From: Lachnospiraceae bacterium
GTDB lineage: Bacteria; Bacillota; Clostridia; Lachnospirales; Lachnospiraceae
Length of the DNA stretch: 64,000 bases
Assembly: GCA_910575255.1 (NCBI GenBank)
Contig: CAJTEM010000005.1
Coordinates: 62,001-126,000 of the forward strand
Direction: 5' to 3'
Both the position numbers and the translations under genes were made by a program. The notes under the pieces were generated by a model. The model searched no databases. It was not told the origin of the DNA and worked only from the letters and a program-made list of their open reading frames with translations. Of this stretch, positions 24,102-33,878 are shown in pieces. Each line of letters starts with the position of its first letter. Positions within the stretch are counted from its first letter, which is position 1.

Positions 24102-25547
24102 ATGAAGAAAATTTTATTTGTTGCTTCAGAGGCTGTTCCGTTTATCAAGACCGGGGGCCTGGCAGATGTGGCAGGCTCGCTGCCCAAGTGCTTTGACAAG
24201 GAGTATTTTGATGTAAGAGTGATGGTTCCCAAATATCTCTGCATCAAGGAGAAGTGGCGCAATGAGATGACCTATATTGACCATTTTTATATGGATTATC
24301 TGGGGCAGAGCCGTTATGTGGGCATTATGCAGTATGTTCTGGACGGAATTACTTTTTATTTCATCGATAATGAGTCGTATTTCGGCGGGGACAAGCCTTA
24401 TGGAGACTGGTTCTATGATCTGGAGAAATTCTCCTTCTTCTGCCAGGCGGCGCTGTCGTCTTTGCCGGTGATCGGGTTCCGTCCGGATGTGGTGCACTGC
24501 CATGACTGGCAGACAGGACTGATTCCGGTTTACTTAAAGGATCGGTTCCGCGGCGGAGAATTTTTCCGGGATATGAAGTCCGTGATTACGATCCACAACC
24601 TGAAGTTTCAGGGGGTCTGGGATGTGAAGACGATTCAGAGATTCTCCGGCCTGCCGGATTATTATTTTACAGCGGATAAGCTGGAGGCTTATAAGGACGG
24701 GAATATGCTGAAGGGCGGTATTGTCTTTGCGGATGCGATTACCACCGTGAGCCAGACTTATGCCGACGAGATCAAGATGCCGTTCTACGGGGAGGGTCTG
24801 GACGGACTGATGAGGGCCCGTTCCAACAGCCTGCGGGGGATTGTCAACGGAATCGACTATGAGGATTTCAATCCCGAGACGGATAAGCATATCGCTCACC
24901 CGTATAACGCGAAGAATTTCCGTAAGGAGAAGGCTAAGAATAAGGCGGATCTGCAGGCACAGGTAGGGCTGCCTGTGGACGAGAAGAAGTTTATGGTGGG
25001 AATCGTGTCCCGTCTGACGGACCAGAAGGGACTGGATTTGATTCAGGGGGTGATGGACGAACTCTGCTCAGAGGATATGCAGCTGATTGTGCTGGGAACC
25101 GGTGATGAGCGGTATGAGAATATGTTCCGACATTACGATTGGAAATACCATGACCGGGTATCGGCTCAGATCTACTATTCCGAGGAATTGTCCCATAAGA
25201 TCTATGCGGGCTGCGACGCTTTTCTGATGCCGTCTCTGTTTGAGCCGTGCGGGCTGAGTCAGCTGATGGCTCTGCGTTATGGTACAATTCCGATTGTGCG
25301 AGAGACCGGAGGATTAAAGGATACTGTTCAGCCCTATAACGAATATGAAAGCACGGGAACCGGATTTTCCTTTGCGAATTATAATGCACATGAGATGCTG
25401 GATTCTGTCCGCTATGCAAAGCATGTTTATTATGAAAAGAAGCGGGAGTGGAACAAGCTTATTGACCGGGCGATGGCGCAGGATTTCTCCTGGCAGGCCT
25501 CTGCCGCCAAGTATCAGGAGCTGTACGATTGGCTGATCGGTTATTAA
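24102..25547 (+). CDS. glgA: Glycogen synthase (ADP-glucose type)
   Basis: 481 residues, a GT5 glycosyltransferase of normal length that extends alpha-1,4-glucan from ADP-glucose. The N-terminal ADP-glucose loop is KTGGLADVAGSLPK (about 17-30). HCHDWQTGLIPVYLK and TIHNLKFQG are typical, and the C-terminal catalytic region has MPSLFEPCGLSQLMALRYG and PIVRETGGLKDTV. The ribosome site is AGGAGG 9 nt from the ATG. It stands alone without glgBCDP genes in view and is followed 19 bp later by a small membrane protein gene. Confidence 0.97.
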   Translation: MKKILFVASEAVPFIKTGGLADVAGSLPKCFDKEYFDVRVMVPKYLCIKEKWRNEMTYIDHFYMDYLGQSRYVGIMQYVLDGITFYFIDNESYFGGDKPYGDWFYDLEKFSFFCQAALSSLPVIGFRPDVVHCHDWQTGLIPVYLKDRFRGGEFFRDMKSVITIHNLKFQGVWDVKTIQRFSGLPDYYFTADKLEAYKDGNMLKGGIVFADAITTVSQTYADEIKMPFYGEGLDGLMRARSNSLRGIVNGIDYEDFNPETDKHIAHPYNAKNFRKEKAKNKADLQAQVGLPVDEKKFMVGIVSRLTDQKGLDLIQGVMDELCSEDMQLIVLGTGDERYENMFRHYDWKYHDRVSAQIYYSEELSHKIYAGCDAFLMPSLFEPCGLSQLMALRYGTIPIVRETGGLKDTVQPYNEYESTGTGFSFANYNAHEMLDSVRYAKHVYYEKKREWNKLIDRAMAQDFSWQASAAKYQELYDWLIGY

Positions 25548-25566
25548 GGGACAGGTAAGGATTGCT

Positions 25567-26028
25567 ATGTCATTTTGGGAACGGATATGCAGCAATGAGG
25601 TTCTGATCAGTGCGGTAGCCGGATGGCTGGTGGCACAGATTCTCAAAACCCTGATCGATTTTGCGCTGAACGAGTCTTTTTCCGCGGAGCGGCTGGTGGG
25701 ATCCGGGGGGATGCCCAGCTCTCACTCGGCTACTGTGTGTGCCTTGACGACCGGCGCCGGCATTCGGTATGGCGTGGAATCCTTTGAGTTTGCCATCTGT
25801 TTTATTCTGGCTTCTGTGGTCATGTACGACGCGATCGGTGTGCGTCAGGAGACCGGGAAGCAGGCAAAGCTATTGAATCTGATCATGGAACAGGATTTTT
25901 TTCATCTGGACAACGAACAGTTCCAGAAGCGTCTGAAAGAATTCGTGGGACACACTCCGCTGCAGGTGCTGGCGGGAGCCATACTGGGGATTCTGATTGC
26001 GTTTCTGGTGCATATGAAGTATTTTTAA
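25567..26028 (+). CDS. Divergent PAP2 (DUF212/YuiD-like) membrane protein
   Basis: 153 residues with four likely membrane helices. The signature VGSGGMPSSHSATVCALTTG and DAIGVRQETGKQAKLLN identify the divergent PAP2 family, relatives of acid phosphatases with the conserved His in SSHS. HTPLQVLAGAILGILIAFLV ends the protein. The substrate is unknown; lipid phosphates are the usual suggestion. It starts 19 bp after glgA and is probably co-transcribed. Confidence 0.9.
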   Translation: MSFWERICSNEVLISAVAGWLVAQILKTLIDFALNESFSAERLVGSGGMPSSHSATVCALTTGAGIRYGVESFEFAICFILASVVMYDAIGVRQETGKQAKLLNLIMEQDFFHLDNEQFQKRLKEFVGHTPLQVLAGAILGILIAFLVHMKYF

Positions 26029-26116
26029 GGCTCTGGTCATAAACTTTTTTTCGGCGCGTTAAATATTATGTGTCAGTGAATGCAGGCATAATAATAGTTT
26101 AGAGGTTAGGGAGAAT

Positions 26117-26566
26117 ATGCGTCAGAAGAGAGATAAGAACTATGTATGGGTATTTAAGGGTGAGAGGATTATATTGCGGGGACAGGATATCTGTTATGTG
26201 CATATGGATCAGCGAAAGACCTTTGTCCATACATGCCGGAGGGAATATCGTGTCAGCGGTAACCTGAAGGCAGCAGAGGAGATGCTGAAGGAACTGCCGA
26301 TCGTGAAGACCCACAATGCTTTTCTTGTACACATGGATTTTCTGGAATCGGTCAGCGTTCGGGGAGCGATCCTGAAGGACGGGACCTTGATTCCGGTCAG
26401 TCAGAATCGCTGGAAGCAGGTGCGGGAGATTGTGGAAGAATACTATCATGAATGCCTCAGAAACAGAGACGAAATACAAAAACAGAACATAAAACTGCAA
26501 AACAATGCATATATTGCGCAAGAGGGCTTGTGCATGCACAGGAATTGTGGTAATTTGGGTGCATAA
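26117..26566 (+). CDS. LytTR DNA-binding domain protein
   Basis: 149 residues. The first about 105 are a LytTR beta-domain (DICYVHMDQRKTFVHT, LKELPIVKTHNAFLVHMDFL, DGTLIPVSQNRWKQVREIVE). There is no receiver domain, so it is a stand-alone regulator whose input is unknown. The C-terminal 40 residues (QKQNIKLQNNAYIAQ and a Cys/His tail) are unassigned. The ribosome site is AGGGAGA. It is a single gene, followed by an unrelated intergenic palindrome and the rpsO promoter. Confidence 0.82.
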   Translation: MRQKRDKNYVWVFKGERIILRGQDICYVHMDQRKTFVHTCRREYRVSGNLKAAEEMLKELPIVKTHNAFLVHMDFLESVSVRGAILKDGTLIPVSQNRWKQVREIVEEYYHECLRNRDEIQKQNIKLQNNAYIAQEGLCMHRNCGNLGA

Positions 26567-26711
26567 CATGTTCGGCAGTGTTCTTGCTGCCAGCCATCCA
26601 AGTCCACAGAGAATCTTACCTTGATGGCGGTGGGATTCTTAATGTCTGTAATATAACAGTATGTCAGTGTGATGACATATTCATCTTTGAATTGTTAATA
26701 GTGTCCGTGCG

Positions 26712-26775
26712 CTAGTACTGCATTGCGGAAATAACGAGTGCCGAATTCACCGGAATTTCCGCAATGCAGTACTAG
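26712..26775. repeat. 64-bp perfect-ended palindrome (class A short derivative)
   Basis: Ends CTAGTACTGCATTGCGGAAA and its complement; the core is CGAGTGCCGAATTCACCGG. It equals one arm of the long element at 39540-39866 with the centre deleted and the ends rejoined. It sits 15 bp before the rpsO -35 box. Confidence 0.85.
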
Positions 26776-26790
26776 TCAAAAAGAAACCGA

Positions 26791-26819
26791 TTGACAGCCC
26801 TGAACGGTTGTGGTAAGAT
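26791..26819 (+). promoter_or_regulatory. rpsO promoter
   Basis: TTGACA (26791-26796), 17-bp spacer, TAAGAT (26814-26819). It gives a leader of about 83 nt before rpsO. Confidence 0.8.
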
Positions 26820-26852
26820 AAATCGGTATGAATGACGCCGGGGCTCAGTTCC

Positions 26853-26879
26853 TTGGATGCTCCAACCAGGAGCCTGGTT
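26853..26879 (+). ncRNA. Possible S15 autoregulatory leader
   Basis: Two overlapping hairpins, TTGGA-TGC-TCCAA and AACCAGG-AG-CCTGGTT, share the bases AA at 26864-26865 and so exclude each other. S15 often represses its own mRNA through such leaders. The match is by position and foldability, not a recognised motif. Confidence 0.4.
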
Positions 26880-26909
26880 TTCGGTAAGCAAAAAAAAGGA
26901 GGGAATCTC

Positions 26910-27176
26910 ATGATTTCAAAGGAAAAGAAAGCAGCGATTATTGAACAGTATGGCAGAAAGGCCGGAGATACCGGTTCACCAGAGGTGCAGATTGCGATTC
27001 TGACGGCCAGAATTGCGGAGCTGACAGAGCATCTGCAGCAGAACCAGAAGGACCATCATTCCAGAAGGGGTCTTCTGAAGATGGTAGGACGCAGACGTGG
27101 TCTTCTGGATTATTTGAAGAAGACAGATCTGGAAGGTTATCGTGCCTTGATTGAAAAGCTGGGAATCAGAAAGTAA
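26910..27176 (+). CDS. rpsO: 30S ribosomal protein S15
   Basis: 88 residues, exactly the family length, from the ATG at 26910 after AAAGGAGGG. Conserved S15 segments: [67 protein letters not shown]. It binds the 16S rRNA central domain early in small-subunit assembly. The gene precedes pnp, a widely conserved order. Confidence 0.98.
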   Translation: MISKEKKAAIIEQYGRKAGDTGSPEVQIAILTARIAELTEHLQQNQKDHHSRRGLLKMVGRRRGLLDYLKKTDLEGYRALIEKLGIRK

Positions 27177-27539
27177 GGAGCTGTCCGGGGGATGTTGCGT
27201 TCGGGAAACCGGAGCAGAGACCTGATTTTGGGCAGATCCTGGGATGGATGCGGGGTGGAGAGTTTTCTCCACCCTGTCGTTATTTGCGGGAGGTCCAGAG
27301 AACGGACTGCAGATTCTCATCTGTCAGGCGTGTCAGGCGCATGGAGAGGAGAGAGGATATTATTCAGAGGACAAGCCCGAGACGACTGCTGTGTACAAAA
27401 GGCAACGGGCTTTTTGCGCAGAGCAGTAGTTTCGGAGTCTTCTGAATTATATAAGATCCGATATTTTGCATTTCTGTTTTTGGACAGGAGTATTGCAAAT
27501 GCGGATGACAATTAATAGGGAAGAAAAGGAGACGATGTC
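27177..27539 (+). other. rpsO-pnp intergenic region with two hairpins
   Basis: No gene is supported. A GC hairpin GGGTGGAGA-GTTT-TCTCCACCC lies at 27253-27275. A terminator-like structure follows (AAGCCCG at 27373-27379 pairing with CGGGCTT at 27406-27412, then TTT). These could end most rpsO transcripts or be processing sites for PNPase autocontrol. Short open frames here overlap in all frames and look random. Confidence 0.5.
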
Positions 27540-29630
27540 ATGTACAAAAGTTTTAGTATGGAGCTGGCAGGGAGGACCCTGACCGTGGATGTGGGAAGAG
27601 TGGCAAAGCAGGCGAACGGCGCTGTTTTTATGCATTACGGAGATACGGTAGTGCTTTCTACGGCTACTGCGTCAGATAAGCCCCGGGAGGGGATTGATTT
27701 CTTCCCGTTAAGTGTGGAGTTTGAAGAAAAGCTGTATTCAGTGGGCAAGATTCCGGGAGGCTTTAACCGCAGGGAAGGAAAAGCATCCGAGAATGCGGTG
27801 CTGACGGCCCGAGTCATTGACCGTCCCATGCGTCCGCTGTTCCCGAAGGATTACCGCAACGATGTGACACTGAACAATCTGGTTATGTCTGTGGATCCGG
27901 ACTGCAGCCCGGAGTATACGGCGATGTTAGGTTCTGCCATTGCGACCTGCATTTCGGACATTCCGTTCGACGGTCCCTGTGCCACGACGCAGATCGGCAT
28001 GATCAACGGAGAGTTTATTGTGAATCCGACCAATGAGCAGAAGCAGGATTCGGATATGGCTCTGACAGTGGCGTCCACCAGAGAAAAGGTAATTATGATC
28101 GAAGCCGGGGCAAAGGAAGTTCCGGAACAGGTAATGATTGAGGCGATCTTCAAGGCTCATGAGGTGAATCAGGAGATCATTAAGTTTATTGATACGATTG
28201 TGGCAGAGTGCGGCAAGCCGAAGCACTCCTACGAAAGTTGTGCAGTTCCCGAGGAGCTGTTTGCGGCGATTCGTGAGATCGTATCGCCCACAGAGATGGA
28301 AGAAGCGGTATTTACCGATGACAAGCAGACCAGAGAGGAGAACATCCGTCGGATCACCGAGAAGCTGGAGGAGGCTTTTGCGGAGAACGAGGAGTGGCTT
28401 TCCGTTCTGGGCGAGGCTGTGTATCAGTATCAGAAAAAGACCGTACGTAAGATGATTTTAAAGGATCATAAGCGCCCGGACGGCCGGGCGATTACAGAGA
28501 TTCGTCCTCTGGCTGCAGAGATTGATCTGTTGCCAAGAGTACACGGATCCGGAATGTTTACCCGTGGACAGACTCAGATTCTTAATGTCTGTACCTTAGC
28601 GCCCTTATCTGAGGCTCAGAGACTGGACGGGCTTGATGAGAATGAAACTTCCAAGCGCTATATGCATCACTATAACTTCCCCTCCTACTCGGTGGGTGAG
28701 ACCAAACCATCGAGAGGACCGGGACGCCGGGAGATCGGGCATGGTGCTCTGGCTGAACGTGCCCTGGTTCCAGTGCTTCCTGATGAAGCAGAGTTTCCCT
28801 ATGCGATCCGTACCGTATCAGAGACCATGGAATCCAACGGTTCGACCTCTCAGGCCAGTATTTGCGCTTCTACGCTGTCTCTGATGGCAGCCGGTGTGCC
28901 GATTAAGGCCATGGTAGCAGGAATCTCCTGCGGTCTGGTAACCGGGGAGAGCGATGAGGATTATATTGTACTGACGGATATTCAGGGATTGGAAGACTTC
29001 TTTGGAGATATGGACTTTAAGGTGGGAGGCACCCACAAGGGAATCACAGCAATCCAGATGGATATCAAGATTCATGGACTGACCCGCCCGATCATTGAGG
29101 AGGCGATAGCCAGAACCCGTGAGGCGAGACTGTATATCCTGGATGAGGTGATGAAGCCGGTGATCGCAAAACCGAGGAAAGAGGTTGGCAAATATGCGCC
29201 TAAGATTGATCAGATTACCATTGATCCCCAGAAGATCGGTGATGTGGTGGGCAAACAGGGAAGCACGATTAATAAGATTATTGAGGAGACCGGCGTGAAG
29301 ATCGATATCTCCGAGGAAGGGCGTGTGGATATCTGCGGCACAGACAGAGATATGATTGAAAAAGCCAAAGAGATCATTATCAGTATTGTGACAGATATTG
29401 AGCCGGGGCAGGTGATCACTGGCAAGGTGGTGCGGATCATGCCCTTCGGTGCATTCGTTGAGCTGAAACCGAAGAAGGACGGCATGGTGCATATCTCCAG
29501 ACTCTCTGACAAGCGGGTAGAGAAGGTAGAGGATGTGGTAAACATTGGCGACACTGTGACAGTAAAGGTGCTGGATGTAGACAAGATGGGCAAGATCAGT
29601 CTGAGCATGAAGCCAGGGGATCTGAAATAA
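27540..29630 (+). CDS. pnp: Polynucleotide phosphorylase
   Basis: 696 residues, normal size. It degrades RNA 3'-to-5' by phosphorolysis. Two RNase PH cores are present (KSFSMELAGRTLTVDVGRVA at the start; TRGQTQILNVCTLAP and GPGRREIGHGALAERAL in the second), with the catalytic-site stretch IQMDIKIHGL. An alpha-helical spacer lies between them. A KH domain (KIGDVVGKQGSTINKIIEET) and an S1 domain (ITGKVVRIMPFGAFVEL) close the protein. The ribosome site is AAGGAGACG. The M14 peptidase gene starts 14 bp later. Confidence 0.98.
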   Translation: MYKSFSMELAGRTLTVDVGRVAKQANGAVFMHYGDTVVLSTATASDKPREGIDFFPLSVEFEEKLYSVGKIPGGFNRREGKASENAVLTARVIDRPMRPLFPKDYRNDVTLNNLVMSVDPDCSPEYTAMLGSAIATCISDIPFDGPCATTQIGMINGEFIVNPTNEQKQDSDMALTVASTREKVIMIEAGAKEVPEQVMIEAIFKAHEVNQEIIKFIDTIVAECGKPKHSYESCAVPEELFAAIREIVSPTEMEEAVFTDDKQTREENIRRITEKLEEAFAENEEWLSVLGEAVYQYQKKTVRKMILKDHKRPDGRAITEIRPLAAEIDLLPRVHGSGMFTRGQTQILNVCTLAPLSEAQRLDGLDENETSKRYMHHYNFPSYSVGETKPSRGPGRREIGHGALAERALVPVLPDEAEFPYAIRTVSETMESNGSTSQASICASTLSLMAAGVPIKAMVAGISCGLVTGESDEDYIVLTDIQGLEDFFGDMDFKVGGTHKGITAIQMDIKIHGLTRPIIEEAIARTREARLYILDEVMKPVIAKPRKEVGKYAPKIDQITIDPQKIGDVVGKQGSTINKIIEETGVKIDISEEGRVDICGTDRDMIEKAKEIIISIVTDIEPGQVITGKVVRIMPFGAFVELKPKKDGMVHISRLSDKRVEKVEDVVNIGDTVTVKVLDVDKMGKISLSMKPGDLK

Positions 29631-29644
29631 GGGCAGAAGAAAGA

Positions 29645-31099
29645 ATGAGAAAGAAGAAAAATTATCTGTTGGCAGGTGTGATGACAGCAGTGCTGACGGC
29701 AGCGAATTCAATCACTGTTATGGCTGCAGCCGAGGTGCCGGCATTTGAGATACCGCCTTCCTCTGCGGAGTCCGGACAAGCAGCAGGTATTGCCGGGGCA
29801 GTGGAAGCAGGAAGCAACCCGTCAGCCGAAGACAGTTCTTCAGAAAGCGGCGCGGCGGAAGGCAGCTCATCGGTAGCGGGAGCGGGAAGCGGCGCGGCGG
29901 CGGAAAGCAGTTCACCGGTGGTGGGGGCGGGAAGCGGCGCAATGGCGGAAAGCAGCTCACCGGTGGTGGGAGCGGGAAGCGGCACACCGGCCGGAGGCAG
30001 CTCGCCGGTGATCGGGGCAGGGATGGCGGCCAATGCCAGCGGTGGTATTGGCCCTGGAATCGCCGGGAGTCAGAAAGTCCCCGGAGGACAGGAACTCACG
30101 GGCCTGGAGAATGTGGTTCCGGGTCGGATTGATTATTTTTCCGAGCCGGTGAATAATCCCACGGTGGCAGTGGCGGAAAAATATTCCTACGAGAGTATGG
30201 TTTCTGATCTGGAGAAGCTGAAGTCACGTTATGGCAGCAGATTACAGGTCAATGTAATAGGAACATCCCTGGACGGCAGGAATCTGTATGAGGCTGTTTT
30301 GGGAAACCCGAACGCAGGGAAGCACATTCTGATCCATGCCGGAATCCATGCACGGGAATACATGACTCCGCTTTTGGTCATGAAGCAGCTGGAATATGGT
30401 CTGGAATTTTATGACCGCGGGAGCTTTGACGGCCAGCCGCTGTCAACGATTCTTCAGCAGGTGGCGGTACATTTTGTGCCGATGGTGAATCCGGACGGAA
30501 TTGCATTGAGCCAGTTCGGATTGGAGGCGATTCGTTCGGAGGAGCTGCGGCAGGGAATTTTGCAGTGTTATGCGAGTGACACTGCGCTAGGCCGGACATC
30601 TGCAGCGTTGGACCGTTATCTGATCTACTGGAAGGCGAATGGAAGAGGCGTGGATCTGAATCAGAATTTTCCGGCCAATTGGGAACGGCTCTCTTCGGAG
30701 TTGGGGCCTTCCTATGCCAACTGCAGAGGGACGGAGCCATTGTCAGAGCCTGAGACGCAGGCACTGGCGAATCTCGTAAATTCCAGAAAATGGTCAGCGA
30801 CAGTCAGCTACCACAGCATGGGCAATATCATTTACTGGGATTATGAAGGAAACAAGGTCCGGCAGGCATCGGGAGAGCTGACAGCTTTGATCGAGGCGTC
30901 CACCGGATATCGGGCATCGGGAAGCAGTGGCCATGGAGGTTTCAAGGACTGGACGCAGATAAAAGAGGATCCGATTCCGGGAGTGACGATAGAGACAGGC
31001 AGCGTGGCATGTCCGCTGCCAATATCAGAATTCATAGATATCTGGAACCGAAATAAGATGGTATGGGCTCTGGTTGCGCGGTATGCAATGGAGCACTGA
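29645..31099 (+). CDS. Secreted M14 zinc carboxypeptidase-like protein
   Basis: 484 residues. A signal peptide (MRKKKNYLLAGVMTAVLTAA..., cleavage near VMAAA) is followed by a low-complexity linker of about 110 residues with three 15-residue repeats (GAGSGAAAESSSPVV and variants). The catalytic domain has the zinc motif HARE at about 235-238, the substrate Arg/Asn region GRGVDLNQNFPANW, the third zinc ligand His near 390 (VSYHSMGN) and the catalytic Glu in TIETGSVACP. Bacterial M14 enzymes of this kind usually cleave gamma-D-Glu bonds in peptidoglycan peptides. No LysM or wall-repeat domain is seen. It follows pnp closely, although a functional link is unlikely. Confidence 0.9.
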   Translation: MRKKKNYLLAGVMTAVLTAANSITVMAAAEVPAFEIPPSSAESGQAAGIAGAVEAGSNPSAEDSSSESGAAEGSSSVAGAGSGAAAESSSPVVGAGSGAMAESSSPVVGAGSGTPAGGSSPVIGAGMAANASGGIGPGIAGSQKVPGGQELTGLENVVPGRIDYFSEPVNNPTVAVAEKYSYESMVSDLEKLKSRYGSRLQVNVIGTSLDGRNLYEAVLGNPNAGKHILIHAGIHAREYMTPLLVMKQLEYGLEFYDRGSFDGQPLSTILQQVAVHFVPMVNPDGIALSQFGLEAIRSEELRQGILQCYASDTALGRTSAALDRYLIYWKANGRGVDLNQNFPANWERLSSELGPSYANCRGTEPLSEPETQALANLVNSRKWSATVSYHSMGNIIYWDYEGNKVRQASGELTALIEASTGYRASGSSGHGGFKDWTQIKEDPIPGVTIETGSVACPLPISEFIDIWNRNKMVWALVARYAMEH

Positions 31100-31111
31100 T
31101 AAGAGATGGTA

Positions 31112-31144
31112 AACAGCCGCCGGTATATACGGCGGCTGTTTTGA
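31112..31144. terminator. Bidirectional terminator
   Basis: AACAGCCGCCG-TATATAC-CGGCGGCTGTTTT, a strong stem between the convergent M14 peptidase and histidinol-phosphatase genes, with T runs on both strands. Confidence 0.85.
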
Positions 31145-31156
31145 TACATAAGGAAG

Positions 31157-31957
31157 TTATAAGGGAATAAAACAGGGGTTTCGCTGATGATAGACGGTAA
31201 GATGACGGAAACCGCAGCAGATCAGAATGCTCCTTGCCTTTTCAAAGACGTAGCCGATGTGTTCCGGGGTATGGGCATCCGAACCGAGAGTAACGTATTC
31301 CCCGCCCAGCTGTCGGTAACGTCTGAGGATATCTTCCGTAGGATTGGGATGCCCTAGGCCATATTTGAATCCGGCAGTATTACATTCCAGCGCTTTGCCT
31401 TTTTCGATCAGCGCCCTGAGAATCGGATCAATATAATCCTGATAGTTTTGATAGGAATAATTCTGATTTGTGGTGGGACCATAGCGGACCACATAGTCCA
31501 GGTGTCCGAAGGAGTCAAAGCAATCCAGATCTTGGATCCGCCTGAGAGCCACTTCAAAATACCGTTCATAGGCGCTGCGCTCGGATCTTCCTTCAAAAAA
31601 GGAGGGATAATAGGGATCCATCCGGTCAATAAAATGGCAGGAACCGATGATATAATCCACATCGAGGGAGTGGGTAAGCGTATCCAGATAATCCCGGATA
31701 TGGCTTTGCAGCCCCAGCTCTACGCCAATGGAGATCCGGATGCGGCCTTTATATTCCTCGCGCAGGCTGTGAAGCCGGGACAGATAAGCAGGAAAGTCCA
31801 GAAGGAAAATTTCCTCTTTCATGCCGGTATCGTAATCATGGTGATCCGTGATGCAGACTTCCTGCATACCCATGGAGATACAGCGCTCGATCTGTATCGC
31901 TGCAGGGGTGGAGCAGTCTCCGGAAAATGCAGTATGTATATGAGTATCGGGGAGCAT
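31157..31957 (-). CDS. hisJ: Histidinol-phosphatase, PHP (HisJ) family
   Basis: 266 residues. The ATG at 31957 is chosen over the in-frame TTG at 31966 because AGGAGGT sits 10 nt before it and only 1 nt before the TTG. PHP metal motifs: DTHIHTAFSGD (start), CITDHHDYD (about 38-46), IIGSCHFIDR, and SDAHTPEHIGYVFE near the end. HisJ-type enzymes dephosphorylate L-histidinol phosphate in histidine synthesis. No other his genes are nearby, so another phosphoester is possible. Confidence 0.88.
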   Translation of the reverse strand: MLPDTHIHTAFSGDCSTPAAIQIERCISMGMQEVCITDHHDYDTGMKEEIFLLDFPAYLSRLHSLREEYKGRIRISIGVELGLQSHIRDYLDTLTHSLDVDYIIGSCHFIDRMDPYYPSFFEGRSERSAYERYFEVALRRIQDLDCFDSFGHLDYVVRYGPTTNQNYSYQNYQDYIDPILRALIEKGKALECNTAGFKYGLGHPNPTEDILRRYRQLGGEYVTLGSDAHTPEHIGYVFEKARSILICCGFRHLTVYHQRNPCFIPL

Positions 31958-32184
31958 AAGATGCAAGACCTCCTTAATAGAATGATAACAATTGAATTAT
32001 AAGGGATTTTGGCCGGGTATGCAATCGAAAGCGTTTTTTTAAAACAGGTTGAAATGAAAGCAGGTTCTATGGTATCATTTACTTGATTTTCGTTACTGGG
32101 CAGGTGGGACTCTGATGTCGGAGAAGGACAGGACCCGGCGCCTGCAGGCAGCATGGGGACAGAAGAGCAGATAGGGAGAGAAGG

Positions 32185-33855
32185 ATGACAGTAAGTGATA
32201 TTTCGAATATGTTTGGCTTTTTGGGCGGACTGGGGATGTTTTTGTACGGTATGAGTATCATGGCGGACGGCATGCAGAAGACGGCAGGAAGCCGGATGAG
32301 CAGCTTTCTGGGGATGCTTACCAATAACCGTTTCCTGGCAGTGGCTCTGGGAGCACTGATTACGGCGATTATTCAGAGCAGCGGAGCCACCACAGTGATG
32401 GTAGTAGGCTTTGTCAGTGCTGGGGTGCTGAACCTTTCGCAGGCAGTGGGCGTGATTATGGGAGCCAACATCGGTACGACGATTACAGCCTGGATTGTGT
32501 CCATGAGTCAGCTGGGAGACGCTTTTGAGATTATGAAGCCCAGTTTTTATGCTCCACTGATTATCGGTGTGGGGGCGCTTCTTCTGGTGTTTGCCAAGGG
32601 ACAGAAAAAGAAGACAATCGGTGAGATTATGATCGGACTGGGGCTTTTGTTTACAGGGCTGGATTTTATGTCCGGTTCCATCAGTCCTTATACGGACGCA
32701 CCGATTTTTGCACAGGCATTTGCTCTCTTGGGTGGCAACCCGCTTCTGGGAATGGTGATTGGTGCATTGGTGACAGCGCTTTTACAGAGTTCCTCTGCGT
32801 CTGTAGGTATTCTGCAGACCCTGGCCTTGAATGGGATCGTGACAACCAATGCGGCGGTGTACATTACGCTTGGACAGAATATCGGCTCCTGCGTCACGGC
32901 GATGCTGTCAAGCGCCGGCGGTTCCCGGACAGCGAAGCGGGCGGCAGTGATGCATCTGACTTTTAATGTGATCGGTGCGATTCTTTTCGGATTCTTGGGA
33001 TTTGCAGTATTTTCCCTGATGCCGTCTTTTGCTTCGGCCGATATCAGTGCGGTGCAGATTTCTATCTTTCATACGGTATTTAATCTTACCATGACGACAC
33101 TGCTTTTCCCTTTTGGAGATCAGCTGGTGAAGCTGTCCGGAATCGTGGTTAAGGAGAAGGAGGAGCAGGAGCCGGCAGTGGATAAGGAGACAGCGGCAAC
33201 ATTGAAGCATCTCGATGAGCGTATTTTCGAATCCCCGGCATTTGCGGTGGAGACAGCAGCTCTGGAGGTGGTTCATATGGGACAGATTACCATGAAGAAT
33301 GTAAAACGTGCTCTGGACGCTGTCTTTACCGGGAATCTCGACGAAGTGAAGGATGTGTATAAAACAGAAGAAACTATAGATAATATGGAGAAGATGCTGA
33401 CGGAATATCTGATTAAGGTGGATAATCTCTCCCTGACAGAACGACAGAAGCGGGTGGTGAACAACCTGTTTTACAGTGTCAGCGATATTGAGAGGATCGG
33501 AGATCACGCAGAGAATCTGGCAGAGCAGGCGGAATACCTGGTAGAACATAAGCTGGATTTTACAGATACCGGAATGCAGGATCTGCAAAATATCAGCGGC
33601 AGTGTGCTTTTGTCTTTCCAGAATGCCATTGATGCCCGTCAGAACGGCAATATGGATTCAGTCCGCAGGGTAAGCCAGTACGAGGATGATGTGGATAATC
33701 AGGAGGAGGAGCTGAGGGAGAAGCATATCGAACGTCTTTCCGCAGGAGAATGCGAACCGTCTGCCGGTGTGGTCTTTCTGGATATTCTCAGTAATCTGGA
33801 ACGTATCTCGGATCATGCCTACAACCTTGCCGGGTATGTTAAGGATGAACGGTAG
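32185..33855 (+). CDS. Na/Pi cotransporter family protein with PhoU-like domain
   Basis: 556 residues. The first about 320 form the NptA/PNaS-type membrane domain, with two inverted repeats each bearing the QSS signature (TAIIQSSGATTVMVVGFV and TALLQSSSASVGILQTL) and the glycine-rich start GFLGGLGMFLYGMSIMADGM. The C-terminal about 210 residues are helical PhoU-like (MGQITMKNVKRALDAV, SDIERIGDHAENLAEQAEYL, NLERISDHAYNLAGY). It should import phosphate with sodium, with the PhoU part as regulator. It stands alone, with no pst or pho genes nearby. Confidence 0.94.
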   Translation: MTVSDISNMFGFLGGLGMFLYGMSIMADGMQKTAGSRMSSFLGMLTNNRFLAVALGALITAIIQSSGATTVMVVGFVSAGVLNLSQAVGVIMGANIGTTITAWIVSMSQLGDAFEIMKPSFYAPLIIGVGALLLVFAKGQKKKTIGEIMIGLGLLFTGLDFMSGSISPYTDAPIFAQAFALLGGNPLLGMVIGALVTALLQSSSASVGILQTLALNGIVTTNAAVYITLGQNIGSCVTAMLSSAGGSRTAKRAAVMHLTFNVIGAILFGFLGFAVFSLMPSFASADISAVQISIFHTVFNLTMTTLLFPFGDQLVKLSGIVVKEKEEQEPAVDKETAATLKHLDERIFESPAFAVETAALEVVHMGQITMKNVKRALDAVFTGNLDEVKDVYKTEETIDNMEKMLTEYLIKVDNLSLTERQKRVVNNLFYSVSDIERIGDHAENLAEQAEYLVEHKLDFTDTGMQDLQNISGSVLLSFQNAIDARQNGNMDSVRRVSQYEDDVDNQEEELREKHIERLSAGECEPSAGVVFLDILSNLERISDHAYNLAGYVKDER

Positions 33856-33878
33856 CATTTAGTTGAGTCTTACCAAAA

